Positions 1 through 7,940 of a stretch of 64,000 bases of DNA are shown piece after piece; the stretch's first letter is position 1; every line of letters begins with the position of its first letter. Source of the DNA: Bailinhaonella thermotolerans (GTDB lineage Bacteria > Actinomycetota > Actinomycetes > Streptosporangiales > Streptosporangiaceae); contig NZ_QZEY01000019.1 of the NCBI RefSeq assembly GCF_003594875.1, forward strand, positions 62,001 to 126,000. Reading direction: 5' to 3'. A program made the translations under genes and the position numbers. Below the pieces are notes generated by a model. The model was not told where the DNA came from and ran no database searches. It saw only the letters and a list, made by a program, of their open reading frames with translations.

Positions 1-516
1 CACGTACGCCAGGAACTCCCACGTGATCCGCTCGTACACGCCCGCCTGGTGGTGCTGCCCGCCGCGGTAGCGCCGGCGTCGCTGGACGATCCCCCGCAGG
101 CAGGTGAGGGCCGGAAGGTCGAGGAAGATCACGTGGGTGGCGCGGCGCAGCCGGATCGGCATGCTGCTCGCGTAGTTCCCGTCCATCACCCAGGCGTCCG
201 CGGCGGCCAGGGTCTCCTGCGCCGCGGCGAACTCCTCCGGGCTGCTGGGGCGCCACCGGTCGTCGTAGTAGAGGGTGTCGAGATGCGTGATGGGGACGCC
301 GAGCGCGCCGGCGATCCGGCGTGCGATCGTCGTCTTCCCGCTCCCCCCGCAGCCGATGATCGCCACCCGCCACATCCGCTTCACGCCACCGCTGGCGGCG
401 GCTGGCGGGCAGGGCGCGGCACCGGGTTCGACCTCCGCCCCGGCGCGATGACATGCGTCCCCGGCCCGTGGCTCCGCCGGGTCTGGGCTGCTCACTGCGG
501 CGGTGGGGTCGCTCAC
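1..516 (-). CDS. P-loop kinase-like ATPase (adenylate kinase/FlaR-type), partial at window edge
   Basis: Reading leftwards from a GTG, the protein has a 44-residue Pro/Ala-rich lead, then a Rossmann start and Walker A motif (G-C-G-G-S-G-K-T-T), followed by H-L-D-T-L-Y-Y-D and a lid-like R-R-R-R-Y-R-G-G region. This is the pattern of small adenylate-kinase-like 'topology modulation' ATPases, which are usually about 170-200 residues. The gene runs off the left edge, so the C-terminus is missing. Two starts are possible. GTG at 516 has no Shine-Dalgarno but lies 6 nt after a TACGCT box, a leaderless arrangement. An internal GTG at 384 (or ATG at 375) gives the conventional family N-terminus. Cytosolic; substrate unknown. 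Confidence 0.7.
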   Translation of the reverse strand, partial: MSDPTAAVSSPDPAEPRAGDACHRAGAEVEPGAAPCPPAAASGGVKRMWRVAIIGCGGSGKTTIARRIAGALGVPITHLDTLYYDDRWRPSSPEEFAAAQETLAAADAWVMDGNYASSMPIRLRRATHVIFLDLPALTCLRGIVQRRRRYRGGQHHQAGVYERITWEFLAYV

Positions 517-520
517 GCGG

Positions 521-658
521 TCAGCGTAGTGGGCTCCACTTGATGACGCCCATGAACTCCGCCCGCGTCTCCTCGGGGAAGGTCAGCGGGGCGGCATCGG
601 GGTTCTTGCTGTCCCGCACGTACTGGGCCGTCAGGCGGTTCGCTGCGTGGCGGGCTCC
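521..658 (-). pseudogene. DUF397 domain C-terminal fragment
   Basis: The minus strand encodes an open stretch containing Y-V-R-D-S-K-N-P-D followed by P-L-T-F, which is the conserved core of DUF397, the small proteins usually encoded beside XRE regulators in actinomycetes. There is no start codon: an in-frame TGA precedes the stretch, and the N-terminal W-R-K-S-S region of the family is absent. It lies just downstream of the XRE/TPR regulator, which fits the usual pairing of the families, but it is only a remnant. Confidence 0.5.
523..528 (-). promoter_or_regulatory. -10-like TACGCT box for a leaderless GTG start
   Basis: On the minus strand TACGCT is followed after 6 nt by GTG (516). The surrounding bases (CCCACTACGCTGACC, then GTGAGCGACC) recur almost exactly upstream of the methyltransferase gene starting at 10741. 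The TANNNT-N6/7-GTG layout is the known actinobacterial leaderless promoter pattern. The transcription start itself is inferred. Confidence 0.45.
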
Positions 659-669
659 TCAGATCGGGG

Positions 670-2055
670 TCACGACGGGGACGCTCCGGCCGCCGCCAGT
701 CGCTCCCGCAGCTCCGCGACCGGTGCTTGCGCCTGGTACGGGCGGCTCTCCCGTTCCAGGTCACGCAGACGTCCGGCAACCCGCGCCGAGTCCAGCCCGC
801 CGGCCAGCCGCAGCGCCTGATCCGCCGCAGCACAGGCGCCATCGAGGTCCCCGGCCGCGAACCACCCGCGGGCCAGGCCGATCCAGTCGAACACGCGCGA
901 GCGGATCCGTTCCTCCGCCCGCAGCTCGGCCGCGGTGCGCAGCAGTTCCACGGCCGGCCCGAGATGGGCGCGGTCTCCCGTGGAGCGGGCCAGGAAGAGC
1001 CGGACCTCGCCGACCGTGCTGGACAGCTCCGCCTGATCCAGGTACGCCGCGTACGGCGGCACCGTCCCCGCGCCGGGGTCGAATTCGCCGAGCGCGCGGG
1101 CCAGGGCCTCCAGCGTGTCGCGTTCCTGCCCCAGCATTGCCGCGAACCTGCCGGCCAGGGCGTGCAAGCCCGCGCGGACGACGGGGACGCGCTCCCGGCG
1201 CACCCCGTACAGGGCGAGGTCGATGCATTCGCGGGCCGTGTCCGGGTCGCCCCGGTACCCGTAGACGCGGGCCAGGCACTGCAGGAGGTGCGCGCCCAGG
1301 GGCCGGTCGCCGCCCAGCCGGGCGGCGTGCACGGCCAGCCCGAGATACTCCACCGCGCGGGGGTAGCAGCCTGCGTCGTGGGCCATCCACCCGGCGACCC
1401 CGGCCAGGTCGCCGAGCGCCCGGAACAGCTCGGCGCCGACCCGGTCGGTGTAGATGCCGTCGCGGGCCACGGCGACGACATCGGCGAGCTGCCCGGCGAC
1501 CGCCAGCCGCGACGCCCCGCCGCCCTGCCGGTTGTCCAGCGCCCGGAACACGTCGGTGACCTGCTCGATCCGGCGGACGTCGCTGGAGCCGATCCGCCGC
1601 CCGCCCTCGCGGCGCGTGGGGAGCGGGGCGGGCGCGTCGATCGCCCACGTCTGCAGGTGGGCCAGCAGCTCGCCGGCGGCCACCTCCGTCTCCCCGGAAG
1701 TGGCACCGCGCAGGTCGGCGTCGATGAGCCGTCCCAGGGCGGCCGCCGTCGGCTCGGCCCCCCACCCGGCGGCGGTGAGCGGCGTCACCACCCCGTCCTC
1801 CCAGCCGAGGTCGGCCGGTGACAGGCGGCGGCCCACCCGGTCCGAGAGCAGGTCGGCGACCAGCTCCGGGACGGGAGGGCGGGGCCGTTCCCCGTCGCGG
1901 AGCCAGTGCCCCACCCGGCTCCCGTCCGGGCGCACCTGCGGGTGGCCGCGCTGTCCGGCCAGGTCGGCGACCTCCGCCGCGAGGGCGTAGGCCGTGTAGC
2001 CTGCGGCGTCCATCCAGTGCCGTAACAGATCGTTGGGGCCACGGCTGTCGCCCAT
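670..2055 (-). CDS. XRE-type transcriptional regulator with TPR-like C-terminal region
   Basis: 461 residues starting at ATG 2055, preceded by GAGGAGA. The N-terminus (about 1-70) looks like the divergent HTH of actinomycete XRE regulators (W-M-D-A-A-G-Y-T-A-Y-A-L-A, then H-W-L-R-D-G-E-R-P). The rest is helical and Ala/Leu-rich, with TPR-like repeats from about residue 170. Such large HTH-TPR proteins are common next to actinomycete RiPP clusters. It is transcribed divergently from the lanthipeptide precursor across a 205-nt gap and is the obvious candidate cluster regulator. The ligand, if any, is unknown. Confidence 0.75.
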   Translation of the reverse strand: MGDSRGPNDLLRHWMDAAGYTAYALAAEVADLAGQRGHPQVRPDGSRVGHWLRDGERPRPPVPELVADLLSDRVGRRLSPADLGWEDGVVTPLTAAGWGAEPTAAALGRLIDADLRGATSGETEVAAGELLAHLQTWAIDAPAPLPTRREGGRRIGSSDVRRIEQVTDVFRALDNRQGGGASRLAVAGQLADVVAVARDGIYTDRVGAELFRALGDLAGVAGWMAHDAGCYPRAVEYLGLAVHAARLGGDRPLGAHLLQCLARVYGYRGDPDTARECIDLALYGVRRERVPVVRAGLHALAGRFAAMLGQERDTLEALARALGEFDPGAGTVPPYAAYLDQAELSSTVGEVRLFLARSTGDRAHLGPAVELLRTAAELRAEERIRSRVFDWIGLARGWFAAGDLDGACAAADQALRLAGGLDSARVAGRLRDLERESRPYQAQAPVAELRERLAAAGASPS

Positions 2056-2260
2056 GATCGTCTCCTCGGCTGGTGACGGTCCACGCCTTGACCGTAACCC
2101 CGGAGGGGTGCGGGCGTCTGCCCGGCGCGGCCGCGCGCCTGGGAATCGCCCGCCCGCGCGCCCGGATCCCGCCGGGCAAGCGCCGCTACCGCGCCGTCTT
2201 GGCCGCGCCCGGGGGCCGGGGTGTGCTGGGGGGACCAACCCCGGATCAAGGGAGACCCTG

Positions 2261-2422
2261 ATGCTGACCACTCTGCCGCGAACCGTCCCGGCCAGCGACC
2301 CGTACGCCCTCGACGTGCACATCGTGCCCGGCCCGGTGGCGGGCACGCCCGGGCGGGCCTGCGACACCAGCGACAACTGCCCGCCGACGTGCGCGTCGTC
2401 CTGCGCCAGCGCGTCGAGCTGA
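2261..2422 (+). CDS. FxLD-family lanthipeptide precursor peptide
   Basis: 53-residue peptide from ATG 2261, preceded by AAGGGAGACCCTG. The leader carries Y-A-L-D-V-H-I-V, matching the family's F-x-L-D leader motif except that Phe is replaced by Tyr. The C-terminal core has four Cys (34, 40, 44, 48) among Thr/Ser residues (T36, S37, T43, S46, S47, S50, S52, S53), suiting dehydration and lanthionine formation. A LanB, a LanC and an FxLD-system methyltransferase follow immediately. Ring pattern and leader cleavage site cannot be read from sequence; the Gly-rich P-G-P-V-A-G-T-P-G segment before the first Cys is a reasonable cleavage region. Confidence 0.85.
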   Translation: MLTTLPRTVPASDPYALDVHIVPGPVAGTPGRACDTSDNCPPTCASSCASASS

Positions 2423-2517
2423 CTCCAGGCCGCAGAGCTGCGGCGTCCCCCCGGGTGGAGGGTGCTGTGCACCCCGGCCCCCGGGGGGCCCGCCGTGGGA
2501 GAAGGGACGGATCGGCT

Positions 2518-5500
2518 GTGCGTGTGTTCGAACCCGCCACGTGGGGCCTGGTGCGCGCCGCCGTCGCGCCACGCGACCGGGCGCCCCTGCCGTGGCCCGA
2601 CCCCGGCGACGTGGACGCCTGCCGGGCCTGGCTCGACCGGGTGTGGACCGGCTGGCCCGGCCTGGCCGACGCGATCGCCGTCGCCTCACCGGCATTGACC
2701 GCCCGCGTCGCCGCGGTGCTCGCCGGGCCGCAACCCGGCCGGGACGTCACGCGGGCCACGGCGGCGGTCGGCGGGTACGTCCTGCGCGCGCTCGCCCGGC
2801 CGACCCCGTTCGGGTTGTTCGCCGGCGTCGCCCCGGCCCGCCTCGGCGGGCCCGGTGCCGAGGTGCGCTGGGGCGGCGCGCACCAGGCCCTCGCCCAGCC
2901 CGACACCCTGTGGTTGGACGAGCTCATCACCGGGTTGGAAGCCTGCCCCGCCCTCCTCGATCGTCTCGACGTCGTCGTCACGTCCCTGGCCCTACGGCGC
3001 GGCGACCGGGTGGAGATTCCCCGGGGGGTGGACCGGCTGTCCCTGCGCTGCGGCCCGGCGGTCGAGGCGGTGCTGGCGGCCGCGGCCGCCCCCATCGCGG
3101 TGCCGGTGCTGGCCGGGCACGTCGCCGCCGCCTGCGGGGGCGATCGGGGTCGGGCCCGGGAGCTGGTCGCCCGGCTCGTCGGGCACCGTCTCCTGGTGAC
3201 GAGCCTGCGCGCCCCCGGGACCGTGACCGACCCGCTGTCGTACCTCCTGGACCGCCTGGCCCTGGCCGGCGCGGACGCGCTGCCCGAGACCGGCCCGGCC
3301 CTGGCGCAGCTCCGGCGGATCCACGATGCCCTGGCTCGCCAGCACGAGCAGCCCGCGCGGTCCGGCGCGCGGTGGCGGGCCGATCTGACCGAGGTCATGC
3401 GGGGCCTGGTCCCGGACCGGCGCATCACCCTCGCGGTGAACCTGCGCCTGGACGCCGAGGTGACCCTGCCCGGCAGCGTGGGGGGCGACCTCGCGCAGGC
3501 GGCCGAGGTCCTGCTGCGACTGACCCGTCTGCCCGGCGGCCTGCCCGCCTGGCGCGACTACCACGCGGCCTTCGCCGAGCGGTACGGCGTGCACACCCTC
3601 GTGCCGCTGCTCGACCTCGTGGATCCAGCCACGGGGCTGGGCTGGCCGCACGGCTACCCGGGCAGCCGGTTCGCCGAGCCCGCCCCGGCCGGCGTCACCG
3701 GCCTCGACCAGGCGCTGCTCGCGCTGGCCTGGGAAACCCTCACCGGCCAGACCGGGGAGATCACGCTGACGCCTGCGCTGCTCGACCGGATCGCCGCCGC
3801 GCCCGCGCCGCTGAGGGCGCCGCCGCACGTGGAAATGTCGGCCACCATCCTGGCCGCCACCCCGCAGGCGCTCGCGGCCGGTGACTACCGGGTCCTGGTC
3901 CGGCCCGCCCGCGCCGCCGGCACGCTCACCGGCCGGTTCACCGAGGTGGCCGGTGAGCGTGCCGGGGCCTGCCTGGGCCCGCTCTACCGGTCGCTGCCCA
4001 CGGCCTCGGCCGGGGCGCTCGCCGCGCAGCTCACGTTCCCCCCGCTGTTCCCCCACAGCGAGAACGTGAGCCGCGTCCCGGCGTACCTGCCGCATCTCAT
4101 CCCCCTGGGTGAGCATCGGGCCCCGGAAGACAAGGGCGTCATTGCGGTCGAGGACCTGGCGGTGTTCGCCGCCGCCGACCGGCTCCATCTGGTCAGCCTC
4201 TCCCGCCGGCGAATCGTCGAACCGCAGGTGTTCCACGCGCTCGCGCTCGACAAGCAGCCCCCGCCTCTGGCCCGGTTCCTCGCGCATCTCCCCCGCGCCT
4301 TCCTGCCCGGCTGGCACGAGTTCGACTGGGGGCCGGCGGCGGAAGCGCTGCCGCGGCTTCCCCGCGTACGCCACGGCCGGGCGGTGCTGTCCCCGGCCCG
4401 CTGGACCCTCACGGCCGCCGACCTCCCCCCGGACGGCGACGCGTGGGAGACGCGACTCGCCGGCTGGCGCGCCCGCTGGGACTGCCCGCCCCTCGTGGAA
4501 CTCCGCGCCCCGGGCCGGAACCTGCTCCTCGACCTGGACCAGCCCCTCCACACCCGCATCCTCCGCCGCCACCTGGCCGGGCATGACCGCGCGGTGCTCA
4601 CCGAAACCGCCGCCCCGGCCGAGTACGGCTGGCTCGGCCGCCATGCCCACGTGGTCGCCGTCCCCCTGACCGCCGCCACTCCCCCGGCCGAGGCGGCCGA
4701 CCCGGCGACGATGCCGACCTGGCCGGGCCGCGCCGGGCACCTGCCCGGGGCGGGCCAGTGGCTCTACGCGAAGATCTTCGCCCCGCCCGAGCAGCACACC
4801 CACCTGCTCACCGCGCACCTGCCGTGGCTCCTCGCCCGGCTCGACCCCGGCACCGCCTGGTGGTGGGTCCGCTACCGGTCCCGCCACGAGGACGACCACC
4901 TGCGGCTGCGCCTGTCCACCCCCACCCCCGCCCAGCACGCCGCCTACCTCCGCGCCGTGGGCGCCTGGGCCGCCCGGCTCCGGGATCAGGGCCTGGCGAG
5001 CCGCCTGACCCTGGACACCTACTATCCCGAGCTCGGCCGCTACCACGCGCTCGCGCAGGCCGAGGCGCTGTTCGCGGCCGACTCCGCGCTCCTGCTGCCC
5101 GTGCTCTCCCATCTCGGCGCGGCCGGCGTGGACGCGGCGGCCTGGACCGCGTGCAGCATGCTCGACCTCGCCGCGGGCCTGTGCGGCGGGCTGGAGGAGG
5201 CCGCGCGGTGGATGGCCACCCGGCCCGCCCCCGCCGGCCCCACCCCCGGCCGGGACGTCGCCGCCCAGGCGCACGGCCTGCTGGGCCCGGGCACCGCCCT
5301 CGACCTCACCGGCTGGCCCCCGCCCATCCCCCGCGACCTGGCCGCGCGGGCGGATGCCGCCGCCGCCTACCGGGCCGCCCTGCCCCCCGGCCAGGCCCTC
5401 GGCCCCATCCTGGACTCGATCCTGCACATGCACCACAACCGGGCGCTGGGCATCAACCCCGACTCCGAGCGCGGCTGCCGCCGCCTGGCCCGGCAACTCG

Positions 5501-5535
5501 CCCTGTCCGTCCTCGCGCGCGCGGCCGCCCCATGA
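2518..5535 (+). CDS. Lantibiotic dehydratase (LanB), full length
   Basis: About 1005 residues from GTG 2518, with GAAGGGA ten nt upstream. The N-terminal glutamylation region shows the family signature R-P-T-P-F-G-L-F-A-G-V near residue 90. The C-terminal elimination (SpaB_C/thiopeptide-type) region starts near residue 740 with W-L-Y-A-K-I-F and continues through a Trp-rich strand and R-S-R-H-E-D-D-H-L-R-L-R-L. The length fits a fused class I enzyme, which dehydrates Ser/Thr using glutamyl-tRNA. Its substrate should be the peptide encoded 95 nt upstream. It overlaps the LanC gene by 4 nt (ATGA), indicating translational coupling. Cytosolic. Confidence 0.93.
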   Translation: MRVFEPATWGLVRAAVAPRDRAPLPWPDPGDVDACRAWLDRVWTGWPGLADAIAVASPALTARVAAVLAGPQPGRDVTRATAAVGGYVLRALARPTPFGLFAGVAPARLGGPGAEVRWGGAHQALAQPDTLWLDELITGLEACPALLDRLDVVVTSLALRRGDRVEIPRGVDRLSLRCGPAVEAVLAAAAAPIAVPVLAGHVAAACGGDRGRARELVARLVGHRLLVTSLRAPGTVTDPLSYLLDRLALAGADALPETGPALAQLRRIHDALARQHEQPARSGARWRADLTEVMRGLVPDRRITLAVNLRLDAEVTLPGSVGGDLAQAAEVLLRLTRLPGGLPAWRDYHAAFAERYGVHTLVPLLDLVDPATGLGWPHGYPGSRFAEPAPAGVTGLDQALLALAWETLTGQTGEITLTPALLDRIAAAPAPLRAPPHVEMSATILAATPQALAAGDYRVLVRPARAAGTLTGRFTEVAGERAGACLGPLYRSLPTASAGALAAQLTFPPLFPHSENVSRVPAYLPHLIPLGEHRAPEDKGVIAVEDLAVFAAADRLHLVSLSRRRIVEPQVFHALALDKQPPPLARFLAHLPRAFLPGWHEFDWGPAAEALPRLPRVRHGRAVLSPARWTLTAADLPPDGDAWETRLAGWRARWDCPPLVELRAPGRNLLLDLDQPLHTRILRRHLAGHDRAVLTETAAPAEYGWLGRHAHVVAVPLTAATPPAEAADPATMPTWPGRAGHLPGAGQWLYAKIFAPPEQHTHLLTAHLPWLLARLDPGTAWWWVRYRSRHEDDHLRLRLSTPTPAQHAAYLRAVGAWAARLRDQGLASRLTLDTYYPELGRYHALAQAEALFAADSALLLPVLSHLGAAGVDAAAWTACSMLDLAAGLCGGLEEAARWMATRPAPAGPTPGRDVAAQAHGLLGPGTALDLTGWPPPIPRDLAARADAAAAYRAALPPGQALGPILDSILHMHHNRALGINPDSERGCRRLARQLALSVLARAAAP

Positions 5536-6647
5536 CCGCCCCCGCCTACGCTTTCGCCGGCGCCGCCGGGGACGCGCTGCTGGCCATCGAACAGGCCCGC
5601 CGCGGCCTGGCCGGATGGGACGACGCCCACCAGAGGATCACCGCCGCCACCCGGGACGGGCTGCCCGGCGACCCGTGCGGCCTGTTCCGCGGCCCACCCG
5701 CCATCGCCTACCTCCTGCGGCTCGCCGCCCGCCCCGGCTACGCGGCCGCGCTCGCCCGGCTCGATGCGCACATTACCCAGATCACCCAGGCCCGTCTCGC
5801 CCAGGCACACGCGCGTCTGGCCGCCGGCCGAGCCCCCACGCTGCGCGAGTACGACCTGATCAGCGGCCTGACCGGGCTCGGCGCCTACCTCCGCGTCCAC
5901 GGCGGCCAGCCCGCCCTGCTGGCGCAGATCCTGGACTACCTCGTCCGCCTCACCCGCCCCCTCCCCGGGACCGCCGGGGCACGGCCCGGCTGGTGGACCA
6001 GGAACGGGCCCGCCGACCGGCCCGACCCCGCCTACCCCGACGGCCATGCCAATCTCGGCATGGCGCACGGCATCGCCGGCCCCCTCGCACTACTGTCACT
6101 GACCGTGACAGACCAGGGCCCCGTCCCCGGGCAGCGTGCGGCGATCCAGCGCATCTGCGCCTGGCTCGACAAGCAGCAGCACGGCCCCGCGGAACGGCCC
6201 TGGTGGCCCGGCATCGTCACCCCCGGCCCCCGCCCTGGCCCGGCCGGGCCGCAGCGGCCGAGCTGGTGCTACGGCACCCCCGGCATCGCCCGCGCCCTCC
6301 AGCTCGCCGGCACGGCCCTCGCCGACCAGGTACGGCAAGCCCGGGCCGAGCACGCCCTCGCCGCCTGCCTGGCCGACGCCGGGCAGCGTGCCCAGCTCGC
6401 CGACGCCTCGCTGTGCCACGGCTGGGCCGGAACCGTGCTCACCGCGTGGCGGGCCGCCACGAACGCCCGCACCCCGGCGCTGGCCCGCCACCTGCCCCGC
6501 CTCCACGCCCGCCTCCACCGCGGCGCGGTCCCCGCCGGCGAGGGCCTGCTGGAAGGCGCGGCCGGGGTCCGCCTCGCCGCGCTGACCGTCATCACCGGCG
6601 ATCCCGTCCCGGCCCCGCCGTGGGACGCCTGCCTGCTCCTGACCTGA
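5532..6647 (+). CDS. LanC-like lanthionine synthetase cyclase
   Basis: 371 residues, with its ATG overlapping the LanB stop. Several Gly-rich repeats of the LanC alpha/alpha toroid are visible (G-M-A-H-G-I-A-G, W-C-Y-G-T-P-G, L-C-H-G-W-A-G). The expected zinc ligands are Cys246, Cys295 and His296. LanC adds Cys thiols to the dehydrated residues to close (methyl)lanthionine rings. The length is slightly below a typical stand-alone LanC (about 400) but all metal ligands are present, so it should be active. Confidence 0.92.
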   Translation: MTAPAYAFAGAAGDALLAIEQARRGLAGWDDAHQRITAATRDGLPGDPCGLFRGPPAIAYLLRLAARPGYAAALARLDAHITQITQARLAQAHARLAAGRAPTLREYDLISGLTGLGAYLRVHGGQPALLAQILDYLVRLTRPLPGTAGARPGWWTRNGPADRPDPAYPDGHANLGMAHGIAGPLALLSLTVTDQGPVPGQRAAIQRICAWLDKQQHGPAERPWWPGIVTPGPRPGPAGPQRPSWCYGTPGIARALQLAGTALADQVRQARAEHALAACLADAGQRAQLADASLCHGWAGTVLTAWRAATNARTPALARHLPRLHARLHRGAVPAGEGLLEGAAGVRLAALTVITGDPVPAPPWDACLLLT

Positions 6648-6669
6648 CCAACGACCCAGGGATGCCCGT

Positions 6670-7866
6670 ATGAACACCGCCACCAGCCCCGCCCCCACCC
6701 CCGAGGCGCTGCGCGCCGCCATGGTCGATCAGATCACCGCGGCCCGCCACCTCGCCCCGGCCGTCGAGCAGGCGATGCGCCATGTGCCCCGCCACGCCTT
6801 CGTCCCCGGCGCACCGCTGAGCCAGGCGTACGGTGAGCAGGCGGTGATCACCAAGCGGGCCGCGACCGGGGAGCCGCTGAGCTGCGCCAGCCTGCCGGCG
6901 CTGGTGGCCACGATGCTCGACCAGCTCGACGTGCGGCCTGGCATGCGCGTCCTGGAGATCGGCGCCGGCACCGGCTACAACGCCGCCCTCCTCGCCCACA
7001 TCGCCGGCCCCACCGGGGAGGTCACCACGGTGGACATCGACCCGGAGGTGACGGCGGGTGCTCGCCACGCCCTGGACCTGACCGGCTACGGGCGGGTGCG
7101 GGTGGCGACCCGGGACGGGGTACTCGGCGACCCCGGGCACGCCCCCTACGACCGGCTCATCGTCACCGTCGGCGCCTGGGACCTGCCGCCCGCCTGGTGG
7201 GAGCAGCTCTCCCCCGGCGGCCGCGCCGTGGTGCCGCTGCGCTGGCGCGGCCAGACCCGCAGCATCGCCTTCGACGCCCAGCCCGGCTCCTGGGAGGCCG
7301 ACACGATCGAGCTGTGCGGCTTCGTCCCCATGATCGGGCAGGAGGGGGAGCACGCCGCCTCGATCGACGCGCACGACCGAGTCCTCCTGCACTGGGACAT
7401 CGACCAGCGCATCGACCCCGCCGCCCTGACCGGCGTCCTCGACCAGCCCCGGACCGAGGTCGCCTCCGGGGTGCGCGTCGCCGGCGAGGAGTCGTTCGAC
7501 GGCGTGTGGCTGCGGATGACCGCTACCGAGCCGGGCACCTGCCGCATCGAGGCGCTCCCCGCCGCCGTCGACTCCGGCCTCGCACGGCCCGCCATCCCCT
7601 CCCGCAGCCCCGCCCTCGCCGAGGGCGCGTCCCTGGCGTACATGACCCTGACCCGCCACGACCACGACTGGGAACTCGGCGCGGCCGGGCACGGCCCCGC
7701 CGGGCCCGACCTCGCCGACCGCCTGTGCCACCAGATCCGGGAATGGGGACGTGCCCGGAACGCTCGCCCGCAGGTCCGCGCCCACCCCGCCGGCGCCCCC
7801 CTCGGCGAGTTCCCCACCGGGATGGTGATCCCGAAGCAGCACTCCCGGCTGCACCTGAGCATCTGA
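6670..7866 (+). CDS. FxLD-system protein-L-isoaspartate-type methyltransferase
   Basis: 398 residues from ATG 6670, 22 nt after lanC. The N-terminal two thirds is PCMT-like: P-R-H-A-F-V-P near residue 40, then the SAM-binding motif V-L-E-I-G-A-G-T-G-Y-N-A near residue 95. An extra C-terminal domain of about 180 residues distinguishes the 'methyltransferase, FxLD system' family, whose members sit beside FxLD lanthipeptides. It is expected to methylate an Asp (or isoAsp) of the modified peptide; the precursor core contains D35 and D38. A paralogue lies at 9524-10741. Confidence 0.9.
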   Translation: MNTATSPAPTPEALRAAMVDQITAARHLAPAVEQAMRHVPRHAFVPGAPLSQAYGEQAVITKRAATGEPLSCASLPALVATMLDQLDVRPGMRVLEIGAGTGYNAALLAHIAGPTGEVTTVDIDPEVTAGARHALDLTGYGRVRVATRDGVLGDPGHAPYDRLIVTVGAWDLPPAWWEQLSPGGRAVVPLRWRGQTRSIAFDAQPGSWEADTIELCGFVPMIGQEGEHAASIDAHDRVLLHWDIDQRIDPAALTGVLDQPRTEVASGVRVAGEESFDGVWLRMTATEPGTCRIEALPAAVDSGLARPAIPSRSPALAEGASLAYMTLTRHDHDWELGAAGHGPAGPDLADRLCHQIREWGRARNARPQVRAHPAGAPLGEFPTGMVIPKQHSRLHLSI

Positions 7867-7906
7867 CCCGCACCAGCCCGAACTCCTCGGAGGAGACAGG
7901 AGCCCG

Positions 7907-7930
7907 ATGATCCTGGCCCGATCCGGCTGA
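7907..7930 (+). other. Seven-codon leader ORF before the exporter gene
   Basis: After a strong GGAGGAGACAGGAG ribosome-binding region an ATG opens a 7-codon frame (M-I-L-A-R-S-G) ending at TGA 7930, ten nt before the GTG of the MFS gene. The good ribosome site belongs to this mini-ORF rather than to the MFS start, so it may feed ribosomes to the downstream gene by re-initiation. It could also be chance. Confidence 0.35.
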
Positions 7931-7940
7931 GGGCGGCGCT

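Noticed and set aside
453-1821. Long plus-strand frames opposite the XRE/TPR regulator
   Set aside because: Arg/Pro-rich shadows; the minus-strand frame has a ribosome site and an HTH/TPR pattern.
2992-5496. 834-codon open frame antisense to the LanB gene
   Set aside because: Gly/Arg/Val-rich with no domain signal and fully overlapped by a clear LanB; typical shadow frame in high-GC DNA.
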